Assembly: GCA_963576475.1 (NCBI GenBank)
Contig: OY754981.1
Span: 846,546-910,545 of the forward strand
Length of the DNA stretch: 64,000 nucleotides
Direction: 5' to 3'
From: Molanna angustata
Lineage: Eukaryota > Arthropoda > Insecta > Trichoptera > Molannidae
Each line of letters starts with the position of its first letter. The first letter of the stretch is position 1. This document shows, one piece after another, positions 41,500 to 53,379 of this stretch. Made by a program: the position numbers and the translations under genes. The notes beneath the pieces were generated by a model that was given only the letters and a program-made list of their open reading frames with translations, was not told the DNA's origin and ran no database searches.

Positions 41500-42075
41500 A
41501 ATAATAATATCGATAATTAATATAGAGCCGTTTAATGAATCAGGATTATTCCAAGGGCGCTTATATTCTATCTTATGTTGCTCTACGAAACACAGCTGTT
41601 TTCACTCCTTTAGAGAATGTGCTCTTGCGGACATCTGGAGAAAATCTATTCAACTTTATAGGACCACTCATCATAGTATCGATCATCGATCATGGCTCTG
41701 TCCAACTGCTTGTGGGAGTTGTTACTCTGTGATCCAGAAGACCTGAGTGTGAGATGCCTCCCAGATAGCTCTTTTCTCTGACACAGATCTTGAATGTATT
41801 GTGGTGCCAAGTTATTCAAAGCATTAAACACCGTAAAATTTTGTAGTCAACTCGCTCTGGACACTTCAACTAGTGTAGTTCGTTTAGTAGTGGATTTATG
41901 AGACATCGTTTTTCTGTAACGTAAGTGAGCCTTGCTGTTGCATTAAATACCATCTGTAGTCTATCGAGTTGATACATAGACAATCCAGCATAAATGCCAT
42001 TGCAGTAATCAAGTAGAGACACGACGAATGCGTTTATTAATATTTTTGTCTCATTCTTGGGCAATCTTCGGCAAT
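41500..42075 (-). pseudogene. CR1/L2-like LINE RT C-terminus
   Basis: Two adjoining - frames: 42064-41870 reads KILINAFVVSLLDYCNGIYAGLS, YQLDRLQMVFNATARL, then NPLLNELH. 41831-41646 reads FNALNNLAPQYIQDLC and LTLRSS. This is the well-known RT C-terminus of CR1/L2-type LINEs, in the expected order (SRLDYCN, QLDRLQ.V.NA.AR, L..LHWLP, ALN.LAP.Y..DLC). The link between the frames is broken. A more decayed copy lies at 11540-11840. Confidence 0.8.
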
Positions 42076-42246
42076 AGTAATTTAATAAATTATCGCCACA
42101 GATTATTTTTGAATTGTTTTAACTTCTTTGACACTTTTTGAATATTGCCAAGAAGTAAGCATCGGCATCGCGACTGTGTGAATTGTGAATTATGAAAAAA
42201 ACAAAGACAGAATTCGGAAAGAAATAATCATCCAACGGATGAAACT

Positions 42247-42282
42247 CGCACAATCAAGTATCTTGAGATACTTGATTGTGCG
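42247..42282. repeat. Near-perfect 17-bp hairpin
   Basis: CGCACAATCAAGTATCT and AGATACTTGATTGTGCG are exact reverse complements around two bases. Isolated; origin unknown. Confidence 0.9.
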
Positions 42283-42645
42283 AAAATAAAAAAGCTGCGA
42301 TATCCTCCATTTGCTTCCATGTCGTCCTGACCTGCGTAGCCTCCGGATAACACAAGGACTACCATCAAACATATTTCATACCACTAGAGCAGCTACTTCG
42401 TGGACGAACATGACTGTATATCCTAGAACGTTCCCAATGGAGTGGGGTAAGAGACTGCGCAATTCTTTTTATGTCCTGTGCAACCTGTTTTCAGGACCTT
42501 CCACCATCTCGTTTGATATCATTCCTATATCTTAGCTGTGGTCGCCCCACACAATTCTTTGTCGTAGGAGGGGTACAAGTCCACACTGTCTTTGTCCATT
42601 TATCGAGTCAAGATCGCAAGATAAGACATATTCTGGCTTCGGTCG

Positions 42646-43104
42646 TCAGATTTTTATATGCTTCATCACTCCATCGAATCTGTGAGATGGGCACACAGTT
42701 ACAATATGGTCTATGATTTGGACCAAATCGCCACACTCACAACTACTTCTACTATAACCTGTCCTTATTTGGTTTAGTGTTGCCTGCACTCTGCGCTCCA
42801 AGTCAAAACCGGCAACTCTTTTTGATGGGTCCACGATGAGGTGTTTGTTTTTAATTTTCCCACTTCTCCATTCGCCAGTCCAGGATTGTTCGACTGTTAA
42901 CCCACTTTTCTCCAGAGCATGAGCTCTGATCCAAAAGAGCTTTCTCGATTTAATTCTGGTAGCCGGGGAATCCCTCAGGGTCAAGTTCAGAGGGGAGATG
43001 TTATTGTTTGTCCTTCCCCATTCTCTGACTGTACCTAGATGATGCTTTCCTTCGAATATTGAGCTAGTACAATTCACATGGTGGTATTGAGTTGAGATTT
43101 TCAA
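42646..43104 (-). pseudogene. LINE tail with GFDL and CxCG motifs
   Basis: 152 codons on the - strand with RKLFWIRAHALEKSGL, AGFDLERRVQATLNQIRTG, CECGDLVQIIDHIVTVCPSH and RFDG. The PGFDLPRxxWxxLNRxRTG...CxCGxxxQTxxHIVxxCPLxRF arrangement is a known C-terminal module of insect LINEs. A related one is at 50440-50742. No RT domain was found upstream within reach. Confidence 0.75.
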
Positions 43105-43109
43105 CCTAC

Positions 43110-44675
43110 ACGTGGTCTACTCTAAGTAACGCTAGAAGAGCTACAGTTGGTGCTGCTACACATAAATAGCTAGAATTAAGAAGAAAAACAAAAATTGATG
43201 AAAATGTAATTTCTTCGTTACCGGATCGTTCAGTCTCAAAAATTAAAAACGTAAGATACCTAATCTGAAATACCAATGATGAATCATTTAGAATTTTAGA
43301 ACAAACGATGTTACCTAACGGTTTTGAGTGATAATTGCATACTTTGTTTTGTTCAAGTTTTAATTTGAATTTAGTTTCAGCATTGTCTCACTGCCGGCTA
43401 ATGCCCCTCCCATTGTCTGTTGGACTGTCCACCAGTCTTCACAGTTCACAGTTGCTGTGGGAGACTTTGGGTAAATGGAGTTAATAATCCGTGGCAACTA
43501 CCAAACACAGTATTACGGTCGATTGACAATCCAACCGGCTTGGTACAATCTATTTTGACATGGCCCATTGTTTTAGGAATATTTCAATGACTCGTTCGTG
43601 TGACTTATTATGACAATTGTTATAATTATGTAATTGTTTAAAACAGCGTGATGGACTCGATGTCTGAAGGATTTTTTCGACATTGTAACCTAACATAGGA
43701 TGGCCGGGTAACTTAATAGAGTCAGAGGTCGACCATGAAAAAACTAATTCTTCTCTCTTTTTCCTTAGTTTTCATCCCTCCACTGCTGGATATGCATTTT
43801 CCACCTGCTTCCTCTCGTTTTTTATATGTTCACCTCGCATCTGGGTTATTCCAGACAACTGGACAATGCCATCAGTCCACCTTTAAGGGAATATACCTAC
43901 TAATGATCCTGTTTTCTGTATTCCTAAACACTGTGTTAGAATTGATTTTCATAATTCGTCATTTATTCAATGATAAACTTAAGAATAACGAAACACAGAA
44001 TAAACAGTTCTTCATTTTTTTTATTTTAAATCCAACGCCACGAGAGAATCAGACTGTCTCATAAAACTTGTTGAGATGGACATCGTAGAGGATCGAAGAT
44101 CTCGTGGTCACAAACGTATAGTTTTCGTCAAACTTCTTGAGTCTTTTCGCCGTTGAGGGGGGCGGTCTGCATATATACCAACCGAGCAAAAAGAACACAA
44201 ATTTGCGCTCTGCGCACCCACGTGCCTGGCTAAAGTTGTTTTCCGATTACCATACCAGATAGAATGATATTATCAAGTATGTATTAAAGTCTTCAGTGAC
44301 TAGTGCTTTACGTTCTGTCAGATTACCGTGGATGCTCCTCAGTCATGAGCTTAAGGATGAGAGACGCAATTTATCATTCTTATTGGTCCTTTTTAGGAAC
44401 GAAATTTTCAAGAGACCAGTTGTTCTTATTATTTAATCTCTAAAACGCTTGTTCCCGGGGTGACTGTTTTTCTACTTTGCAAAAAATACGATTGATTTTA
44501 CAAATTCGTACGCCATCTTATCAAAGCTCATTTTGGAGCTTAATTATTATTTGAATTCATTCTACAAAGTCGCAAATGGCGAAACACGATGTCTTAGTAT
44601 TTAATTTTGAATACACGTATTTTTGGAAAAATGGTTTAACGGTATTAGAATTATCAAAGTACAAATACCGCCTCT
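43110..44675. other. Mostly unassigned DNA
   Basis: The 109-codon frame at 43735-44064 (+) looks hydrophobic, but the opposite strand at 43735-43830 carries GGCATATCCAGCAGTGGAGG-type sequence, common at LINE 3' ends, so it is probably an antisense shadow. Around 44172 TGCATATATACC is TATA-like but without a gene downstream. Confidence 0.4.
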
Positions 44676-44679
44676 GAGA

Positions 44680-44874
44680 GGTACCAGCTTCAAATAGTGC
44701 TTCCACTCTTTTGTATTATCTGTATTATAGTTTTGAGGTGTCCCTAAAGTATCGGGTAATCGAAAATACAACAGGCAACAATAACATCTCATAAAGCAAT
44801 GAGCTTAACAACCCATTCTGAAGGTTTGCTTTTTAGGTAAGACGAGACTGGTGTATGGGTATACATACAGTGTG
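44680..44874 (-). repeat. SINE-1 family, copy e (truncated)
   Basis: CAAATAGTGCTTCCACTCTTT, CGAAAATACAACAGGCAACAATAACATC and CCCATTCTGAAGG are present; the 3' end after GTATACATACAGTG is missing. Confidence 0.7.
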
Positions 44875-44879
44875 ATTAT

Positions 44880-45490
44880 TTCATTGAAAAATTCATGAGT
44901 ACCAATCTCATATAAAAAAAATATCAACGAATTTTTAAGATATAATGTAGATTTGTGTAGATTAATATATTTAAACAAAAACAACACAAAAATGCCTCTA
45001 ACACAGCCTTGTAACGCTCAACATGGTAAAATTTATAAACCTGTGTACGATAGAAAAGCGCGTTCCTTAAATTAAACACGTATTAGCAGGAACAGTTTGT
45101 GTTCCTAAACCGTGTGCATTTGGAAGACACGTGCCTTGAATTCAACACGAGTTTTTAAGTGCATTAGCGCAACAAACTAGTGCCTAATTCGAGGCAGTAC
45201 TAACTTGCCTCCTAATCAACACGAAAAGGTTAATACGCGGCCGGGCTAGTGAAATACCGGTGTTTCACCGTAATTTTAGTTATCATACATTCATTGCGCT
45301 GACTAGGTATCTGTATCATAAATAATCTAAGGTAAAAATAATTTGACATTCAAATGTCATTTATTATTTGTTTATTTTTATTTCAAATTTTGTAACTACG
45401 CAAAAAATGAGTACAGTAACTGATAAGAATTTTGTTTTTTTATATTATAACGATAATATTTGTGTATGTATATCTTATAATTATTATTAC
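44880..45490. other. Unassigned DNA
   Basis: 45050-45250 repeats AACACG with short spacers (…AACACGTATT, …CACGTGCC, AACACGAGTT, AACACGAAAA), no coding signal. Confidence 0.4.
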
Positions 45491-45497
45491 ACATAAG

Positions 45498-46013
45498 GCC
45501 GGTATTGCAGTCTCACTTTAAGAGCTAAACTCAAGTTTTACAAAAATATAGCGTATTACAGTGTCCGTTTAGGCCTAATCTTCCCTCAAATACGTCACTA
45601 AAACGACAAATATTTAAATCAACGTTTCTGGCGGAATTTCAGTGTTCTATCATTAGAGGCGTTAGTTGTATCGACGGTGGCGCCACACAACAAAACAAAC
45701 TGACAGCCATATTGAAACGAACATGGGCATTTAAAAGCATTATTTTGGTGAAAAAAATTAAATTTACCATGTTGGATAATAAAACAATAGTATTTCAAGT
45801 TGTAGCGTCCCGTTTTGTAGTTGGTATTATTTGAGGTAATTTTTAATTTGACAGATAATAACCACAGAAAAAGTAAAATATGTCTGTAATTGAAGATTTA
45901 GTAACTGACATGTCATATTGCACTGTAATACGGAAATGGATTCAATCTCCCCTTAACATTAATCTTGAGTTTAACAAACTCAATGAGTTGAGGGCCGACT
46001 GTAATACCGGGCC
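45498..46013. mobile_element. Harbinger-like MITE with GGCCGGTATT ends
   Basis: Left GGCCGGTATTGCAGTC and the reverse complement of the right end, GGCCCGGTATTACAGTC, form the terminal repeats; further in, AACTCAAG matches on both sides. 516 bp, no transposase. Confidence 0.65.
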
Positions 46014-46313
46014 ATAGACTATTTACAAACACACATAACCTACATAATATGTACAAAGAATCGTTATCTGATCTCAATGACATGACATGTGTTGAATTTT
46101 GGTGATTTTTTTCATTCTTCAAAAAAAAAACAGATAGATATTTGTCTGTCTGCAATTTAAAAAAAAATACTGCATTCATATTATCAATGTTTAGCTTGTG
46201 CCTTATATGTAATCACTGATAGTTCAGACAGGGTTGACAATTTTTTTTTCATAAATCGTTTATTCTATAAAATTGAGTTTTTTGTAAAACACGGTAAAAG
46301 AGTCGATAGTATC

Positions 46314-46430
46314 TATGTCTATCTAGGACTTAATATGAAACTTGGGAAAGAGAATCAAGAGGCCGAAGTAAAAAGAAGACGTGGTCTGGCCTGAGCAGCT
46401 TTCAATAAACTCTCTTACATATTGCAAGGG
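46314..46430 (+). pseudogene. LINE RT thumb fragment
   Basis: YVYLGLNMKLGKENQEAEV, KRRRGLA, stop, AAFNKLSYIL matches the YLG..I....N...EI..RI..A..AF..L region after the RT palm of RTE/R2-type LINEs. Very short and interrupted. Confidence 0.6.
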
Positions 46431-46739
46431 TTTAAAACAGGGGTTGAAGGAGTAGACCAATATTTCAAAGAATGTATAAAAAATGTATGTATGTAGTTAA
46501 ATTATACTTATCAACGCCACACTTGCAGTTAATATTTGTAGTTTTTAGCAAACAGGACACATTGCCTATACATTGAAGAATTAACTTAAAAGTTCAACTT
46601 GGTAGGAACTGCATACATGTTACTATCAAATGTAGCTCTTGTAAATATCAATGTAACTATTTTACTGTTACATTCTTCGGCTGGGCGGATTGGCATTATT
46701 TATGCTAAGGATACGACCAATAGAGGAGGCAAAATGAAT

Positions 46740-47147
46740 ATGAATATATAAATATTATTGTTCAATAACGACAGAAGAAAACCAGATGGAAAAAAATTAA
46801 GGAAGTGGACTTACTGTGCCACCAGTCTTCTGTCTTCTCTCTCGCGTCGAGTTCTTCTTTTCTTCTCGTCACTGGTTCGATAATTATTAATTTTTTTCTG
46901 TATATAACTTTTTATCTGGTTTACACTTGCGAAATACCGCGAACGTGAATAGTAAATTTGTAACAGGTAGGCGCACGGCTCGCGGCAGCGCCGAGTGATT
47001 GTTGAGACTGAACTGTGGCCTATTCGTGTGATGAGTCGGGGCGAGATTATTATTGTCACGTTTTAGGTATGGATGTAGGTAATAAATGGGTTTTTGTATG
47101 TAAAGAAAATGAAGATACGTACAAATGAGTAGTATGTCTTCTGCGCC
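46740..47147 (-). repeat. Repeat family X, copy 2 (uninterrupted)
   Basis: On the - strand from GGCGCAGAAGACATAC to GGCACAGTAAGTCCACTTCC and TTTTCTTCTG it follows X copy 1 and contains neither the RTE LINE nor the Gypsy element. An 82-codon frame (47059-46811) ends LVAQ and a stop at the GTAAGT. The 3' part in the alternative frame resembles the KKN..RER..K.G stretch of copy 1. Confidence 0.65.
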
Positions 47148-47373
47148 ATCATTTATTATTTTTTTTTTCATTTTATTTTGTGTATTTGTTCTTGTGTTTC
47201 TTGTATTTTACTTTGCTTTCGTATTTCAATGTGCAAATGTTGCCGTAAATAAATAACGTTTTTTATTATTGTATTTTTTCCTTAAGGTACCAAATATTAT
47301 TGTACCGAATTAGCTTTTGAGACTACGTTGGAAGATATTGTATTATAAATTAATAAATATATAGGTATTTGTT

Positions 47374-47488
47374 ACAAATTATATGAATTTGTTATGGAGA
47401 AATAAAACTAGTTTTTGTTCTACTAGTTAAAACTAGTCGAACTTAAAATTGTAGTTTTATTTCACTATAACAAACTCATATAATTTGT
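47374..47488. repeat. Foldback hairpin (38-bp arms)
   Basis: ACAAATTATATGAATTTGTTATGGAGAAAT-type left arm (47374-47411) is mirrored at 47451-47488 with about four mismatches. TAATGGAGTTCTAC follows directly. The loop contains three ACTAG(T) blocks. Confidence 0.8.
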
Positions 47489-47559
47489 AATGGAGTTCTA
47501 CCAAGAATTGTCCGTAGAAAAGTTAAATAAATATATTATGTTACATAGTAAAAAAGTAT

Positions 47560-47722
47560 AGTGACCTCCTAAGAGATGTTAAGTATCTGGATGGGTGAAT
47601 TATTACCAACTGAAAGCTTGATGAAGCGTTTGTTGCATTTTATTTTGTTCTATTAAATAATTTACAATTTACGCATTGATCTGATAATTCTTTTGAGGAA
47701 GTGTATAATGGTAATTATATTC
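47560..47722 (-). repeat. Dispersed repeat T, copy 2
   Basis: Reverse complement of 26741-26925, including ATGTTAAGTATCTGGATGGGTGAATTATT and GTTTGTTGCATTTTATT. Confidence 0.7.
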
Positions 47723-48060
47723 ATTATTAATATTTCTAGTATAATTGTTATTAATATCATTTATAAATCAACTATCGCTGTATTTAATAATGTGTCATCC
47801 CTGTTTTCATATTATTTTGTTGATATTTGAGCACGTGGTAAATATAAGTATGTATAGAAGCGAATACTGTATTCTTTGTCTGATAATAGAATAAAGTAGG
47901 TATACCTAATACATATATATTAAAACATATCACATATATAAAGTTCTATTTCAAACATTTATTTGTTTATTTTTTATGTTCATTTGTCCATTTGAAGACA
48001 CACTACTTTAAAATACACGAATTACACGACAAGAATGCTTGAAAATAAGTAGTTATAATC

Positions 48061-48131
48061 CTTTCCTTGCTGGGACTCGATCCCAGAATACAAGTAATTC
48101 AGTCGACGTAACACCATGCCAGAGTGGGCGC
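48061..48131 (-). repeat. tRNA-like SINE head
   Basis: On the - strand CGCCCACTCTGGCATGGTG (box A-like) and GGGATCGAGTCCC (box B). No matching family body was found next to it; arms do not form a complete cloverleaf. Confidence 0.5.
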
Positions 48132-48239
48132 ATATTATATTGAATAGTTTTTTAACCATAATCACAGATCAAATTTCCGAAATGTTTAGCATATTTTTCA
48201 TTCATCTTATGTTCCGACTAAACGTCATGTATTATTCCA

Positions 48240-49920
48240 ACTGTTAAATGTCGATATGAACTTGATATTAGCTCAATTGAGCTAAATAAAATAAAAATGG
48301 TTGATCTGAATAAATGCCAGGGCCTGATAGTATTCCACCTATATTTTTTAGAAATTGTATAGAGGCACTCACATAATATCTACTTTTGAGTCCTTCATAA
48401 TGCTGAATCAACTTGAATTTTGTCAACTCGTTCTGTTTCTGAATCCTTCATAATGCTGAATCAACTTGAATTTTGTCAACTCGTTCTGTTGAGTCCAATC
48501 TGTTGAATTTTACGCATGACATCCTAACCTCTATGAGGGATATCATGCTACGTACACAGATTTTTCGAAAACATTCGACAAGATAAGCCATGATATTCTC
48601 ATTAACAAATTAAAGGATTACAGAATTCATGGAGACTTGTTGAGATGGCTCTCTTCGTATATTAGAGGCAGACTACAATCCGTAGTCGTATATAATGCAA
48701 AGTCTAAATATCGCTTTTGTCTAGGTATCGGGAGTACCACAAGGCTCGCATTTGGATCCAGTTCTGTTCATCTTGTATATCAATGAAATATCGAATTATT
48801 TTGAGACTTCAGATTTTTTTTATTTACTGATGACATAAAAAATGACTAATATCAATACCTGCAAAGAGCTTCAATGAGACTAGAATAGACTCAGCTAAAA
48901 TTACTGCACTACCAAAAACTTTTCTAAAATGTACAAAAATGCAAATGCATCACTTTTACTTGTAAGAAGGAACCATTTTCTGTAAATTATATTCTAAATC
49001 GTGAAACAATAGCAAGATGCGTTGAAATAAGATATTTCGGTGTGTTGATTGATAGCAGGCTGATTTTTATAAATCATGTTGATTATGCAATTAAAAGGCT
49101 TAGAATGTTCAATTTTGTTCTTAGAGTTTCCAAGTCATTTAAATCTATAACAACCCTAAAAACACTTTATTTTAGCAATGTGCTGAGCTTTCTCGACTTT
49201 GCCTCGGTCTCGTGGAGCCCCGTCTATATCACTTAACTATATACATAGATAGGATAGAGAATGTACAAAACAAATTTTGGAAACACTTGAACTTCATATA
49301 GACGTAAATTATCATTCGATAATTATCGCTATTAATGACATTAGAAAATCGAAGGACGTAAATTAGCTGATATGTTATACATACCTATATAAATTGATAC
49401 ATAATAAAATAGATTCCATCGACTTACTTAATTAGATATCATTTAATTACCCATCACGTCATACCTGGGGGGCAAGTCCGGTCAAACGGTGAAATCAACA
49501 CCCGCATGATTACCCAAATCATGGATATAATTATCGTATGGAGTTCAATAATATCTTACCATTTGACTGGACTTGTCCCCAGGAATCCACTACCATTCAT
49601 GTTACCTATATGAAAAACAAACTCTTTTCAGTATGCGTCTATTCACAAAACTTACAACAGAAAAAATTTGTACCTACTTTAAGAATATAGACCTCTCTAA
49701 TATATCCATTGCTTCATTTAAATCATCAGTAATAAAGTTCTTAAATACCTCTGCAGACCCTGATGAGAGATTTTTTCGCAAGCTCTTCTGTTTCTATCCA
49801 ATTCCTAATATCATTCCCATTCCTTTCCCTATAAATCTGCTATTAACATTTACATAGCTGTGATTATTTCTGTAAACTCAATTCGTCCTCAAATTGAGAA
49901 TGTATTACTTGTAATTAAGA
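48240..49920 (+). pseudogene. Decayed Jockey/CR1-like LINE with RT
   Basis: Following fragments across frames: NKCQGPDSIPPIFFRNC (RT start), YTDFSKTFDKISHDIL (palm; near 48550-48600), WLSSYIRGRLQSVV, SGVPQGSHLDPVLFILYIN, FTDD in place of FADD (near 48826), VEIRYFGVLIDS, FKSITTLKTLYFSNVLSFL and a C-terminus IASFKSSVIKFLN at 49700-49745. Many stops and frameshifts, so old. A 53-bp tandem duplication lies between the first two segments. Endonuclease and ORF1 missing. Confidence 0.8.
48391..48491 (+). repeat. 53-bp tandem duplication inside the LINE
   Basis: The unit starting TCCTTCATAATGCTGAATC occurs at 48391 and 48444. Confidence 0.92.
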
Positions 49921-50027
49921 CTGCATGTTTACAAAAATAAATAAAATAAAAATACGAATCCTTCTTCTCCACTACCACCCGTTCTGCTTATAGGGACTTA
50001 TAACGGCCACTTGCAAAATTCTGAAAG

Positions 50028-50088
50028 AACATTTATTTATTTATTTATTTATTTATTTATTAATTAATTAATTAATTAATTAATTAAT

Positions 50089-50159
<71 letters not shown>

Positions 50160-50402
50160 TATATTTATTTATTTATTTATTTTTTTTATTTTTTTTTATT
50201 TTTTTTTTTTTATTTTTTTATTTATTTATTTATTTATGTATTTATTTATTTATTTTATATTTAAATATTTATTAATATATTTATTTATTTCATTATTTAT
50301 TTATTTATGTACTTATTTATTTATTATTTTTTATTTATTTATATATTTATTTATTTCATTATTTATTCATTTAATTCTTCATTTATTATTTATTTATTTA
50401 TA
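50028..50402 (+). repeat. TTTA microsatellite array, about 370 bp
   Basis: Nearly uninterrupted TTTA/ATTT units, with a TTAA block (50061-50087) and T-run interruptions around 50181-50220, becoming degenerate to the right. Confidence 0.95.
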
Positions 50403-50439
50403 ACATATGATGAGTCCGGAGAACTCTAAAACCTTTGCA

Positions 50440-50742
50440 GACACTGCACTTAAAGTGCCACATAGAACTAATTATAAGGAAACGGCTGTCTCGCCCAACA
50501 ACCCGAGAACCAGGGTTTGACCTGCCACGTAAAACATCGGTACAGCAAAACAGGGTAAGAACGGAGCAAGGCAAATTTGAGGATGAGGGAAGAGAGAGAA
50601 CCCAGATTGTGAATGTGGAGCCGAACAGACAGTGAAGTATATGGTGCAAGACTGTCAGCTCAGGAAAATTAATGGTACCCTCCGGGATATCCATGAGGCG
50701 ATGCCGGAGGAGGTGGATTGGCTGACAAAACTGGAACCATGA
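50440..50742 (+). pseudogene. LINE tail with GFDL and CxCG motifs, second copy
   Basis: RPTTREPGFDLPRK then NRVRTEQGKFEDE, a one-base frame change, PDCECGAEQTVKYMVQDC, GTLRDIHEAMPEEVDW and LTKLEP, stop at 50740. Same module as 42646-43104 but from a different, better preserved family. It starts next to the TTTA array. Confidence 0.8.
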
Positions 50743-50814
50743 CTGTAAATCTTGGACGCTGCCCATATGGATACCGGGTCTGTACCGGGTCCACACAAAG
50801 ATTAGAGTAAGTAA

Positions 50815-51645
50815 GAGTGCACCGTATTTTTGATAAAAAACAAAGACGAAAAAAAAAATGTTAAATGTGTTTCGCGTTTCATTATTTTTCGCCTTTTATT
50901 TTTATTTAAATATTTTGGAAGCTTTCATTTTTAAAATAAACATATCATTAGTTAAAGAAACTTTATTTTTTGAATAATTTTTATAATAACTGAGTTCATA
51001 TTATCTTCCTTACGTCACCTGGATTTTGTTTGAAAACAAAGCTTGGCTCGTGGGGATTAAGCATAGGAGACAAACATTCATTTTACTTTTATTTTGGTTT
51101 ATTTAAACCGGGTTTAACGAAATATTTATAATTTATTGATCAATAAATAAAATATTGTCAGTAATATGAAGATACAAGATTCGATGGTTCATTGTTTATT
51201 GTATTTTATCCCCCATAGATTATTTACAGAACACTTGGGTTCATCGTTACATGGTTCACAATATTATGGTCACAATAGTCGATATAATAAATTGAAATTA
51301 CATGACTTCATGGTTAAACAGAGTACAGATATAGCATATTAGAGAGTGAATAAAAAAATAAAGAATAAAGAGAAAAAAAAATATGTATACAAAATAAGCA
51401 ATTAAATTAGAAAATTAAGCAATTAAATTAAAATTAGGGAAATAAAGAAGAGAACTATTCAGTCCTAGAAGAATTTTAAGGGTCCCACGAGCACCATGCC
51501 CAATTAACAATAATTATTTAAGATAGAAGGAAGGTACATGGCATTGAAAAAGCAGTAAGAATACAAAAACAATGTCAGGGAAGACAAACCAAACAAATAC
51601 ACATATACATATATAATAGTTAGTTAATTAGTATGTTAGTATTCA
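50815..51645. other. Unassigned AT-rich DNA
   Basis: No gene or repeat partner; a minor duplication AAGCAATTAAATTA near 51397-51425. Confidence 0.45.
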
Positions 51646-51651
51646 TAAATA

Positions 51652-51768
51652 TCACAGATTAGTTGGATTGATGTTTAGTATCTCGTCAGTAGAGTACAAA
51701 GCATTGTTAACAAGATACTTTTTAGCCTCTCTCTTGAAATTTGCTGGAAGGTAGTTGTATAGTCGTAC
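51652..51768 (-). pseudogene. LINE RT C-terminal fragment
   Basis: On the - strand VRLYNYLPANFKREAKKYL, then VNNALYSTDEILN and a stop: the xYNxLPxxIKxxxxFKxxLKxxL...A.YS..E.L ending of Jockey-type reverse transcriptases. Confidence 0.55.
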
Positions 51769-51779
51769 TCTCGTACAAA

Positions 51780-52860
51780 TATAACTCTTCGGACACATAG
51801 ACTGAATGAATTATGGATATCTGTCAAAAAATCAGGTATGGAAGGAAGTAAAAAGAATTATTATCATAATAATGATATTGCGGTGTTTTTTGTGCATTTT
51901 TTGTTGAATTTATCAAAAAAATGAATCACGATATTATATGTTTGCCCCTGTTGGCTCATTCAAAATTATACCCAAAAATTCTACAAAAAAATTCATTTTA
52001 AGAATTCTAAAAACATTTTTAAAATCGCATTTACAATTAGCTTCAAAAAATAATTTCATAAAATTTTTTCGAAACCCGAATGTTTCTGATGAGAAATAAA
52101 ATTGGTGGCGTATTTTAATTTAGAAATATATAAAATGGAGTATGTTTAAAATTTCTAAGTAATATGAATGAACTGTGTGTTTTTATTTATTTTTATAAAT
52201 ATTTTATTTATAATATGAATGACTAGGTTTCGTGCAATGTACATTATTATAGGTTCTTAATGTATCTTTATTTTTAGGATTTAATTTAGTTGAAAAAATA
52301 TATCTGTGTTATTATATCACGAGCCATGTGGTTTCTCACCTGGCTGAGTAGAGTAACACCTGTCTCACTTTACCTACTCGTCTTCACTTCAATACATACC
52401 ACCCCAACTCCATCAGAGAACACAACCCTTAAATATTATATCATAAAACTTGCCACAGAATTACACAGATGGCAGACATATGTACCTACATACATAATAT
52501 TAATTTAATAAATAAGTACAATATTTTATTCATACATTTCCCTAAATCAAGTTTTTTATTTTATTTATTTAATTTAAGAAAATTATTGGAACTGGAAGCC
52601 TAAAGGCTGTCAGTGAGTTTCACATACAAATAAGTCAAGTACAAATATTACATTCCTTAAGTTACAGTATTAAACTTATATAATATAAAACATACATTTG
52701 CATATAAATAAACACATTATATTATACACACAAATACATACATATACATACACATTTTCACACAGCTGCATATATTTATACATATACACACATATACCTA
52801 CTTACATACATACACACATCAAGCTATTCAGAATAAATGTGTTATTACATGTTTTGAATG
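51780..52860. other. Unassigned AT-rich DNA with CATA microsatellite
   Basis: 52725-52825 is rich in CATA/CACA repeats. Frame 52290-52508 has no motif. Confidence 0.5.
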
Positions 52861-52867
52861 AATAATA

Positions 52868-52908
52868 GCATGAATGCTTGCGCTATAGGTGAACGAAATC
52901 GGTTGTAA
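52868..52908 (-). repeat. SINE-2 fragment
   Basis: GCATGAATGCTTGCGCTATAGGTGAACGAAATCGG corresponds to the junction between head and body of SINE-2. Confidence 0.45.
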
Positions 52909-52984
52909 TTAGATGATTGATCTGAGGTCCTTATATTATATAGATAAATTGAATTATGTTACGCATCCAAATTTTACAATACAC

Positions 52985-53375
52985 ACATACATACATACAT
53001 TCCATAACGCCACGTCCCTTACGGGGTAGGCAGAGTGAACCGAACGCCACTTACTTCTATCTTGACACACATTCATCGCCTCGACAACATCCATACATCG
53101 TCTTATACATGTTCGTCTGTTGTTCACGCTTCTAACATTTCCGTCTTTCAAAATACCGTTCACATGGACGAGCCATCCCTTCCTTGGGCGGCCCCGACCT
53201 CTCATTCCATTCCTGTCCGCAATGTATATTTTCTTTGTCAGGCGTTCCTCATTCATTCTCCCCATGTGCCCAAACCATCTCAATGTGTTCACTTTCATTC
53301 TATTTATAACATCTTTTTTTATCCTACATTCTTTCCTTATGTCCTCATTTCTTTCCTTATGTCCTCATAAATGTA
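52985..53375 (-). pseudogene. LINE 3' end L3
   Basis: On the - strand VNTLRWFGHMGRMNEERLTK, KIYIADRNGMRGRGRPRKGW, NNRRTCIRRCMDVVEAMNVC, DRSKWRSV and SAYPVRDVALW, ending in a GTATG-type microsatellite at the left. The best preserved of the L1-L3 tails, open for 114 codons. A 23-bp ATGAGGACATAAGGAAAG unit is duplicated at its right end. Confidence 0.85.
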
Positions 53376-53379
53376 TTAT

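Noticed and set aside
43735..44064. Secreted or membrane protein of 109 residues with a signal-peptide-like start
   Set aside because: The opposite strand resembles a LINE 3' end (CCAGCAGTGGAGG type), and no splice, promoter or repeat evidence supports the + frame.
44165..44230. Promoter with TATA-like TGCATATATACC
   Set aside because: No coding or RNA feature follows, and such A/T-rich strings are frequent here.
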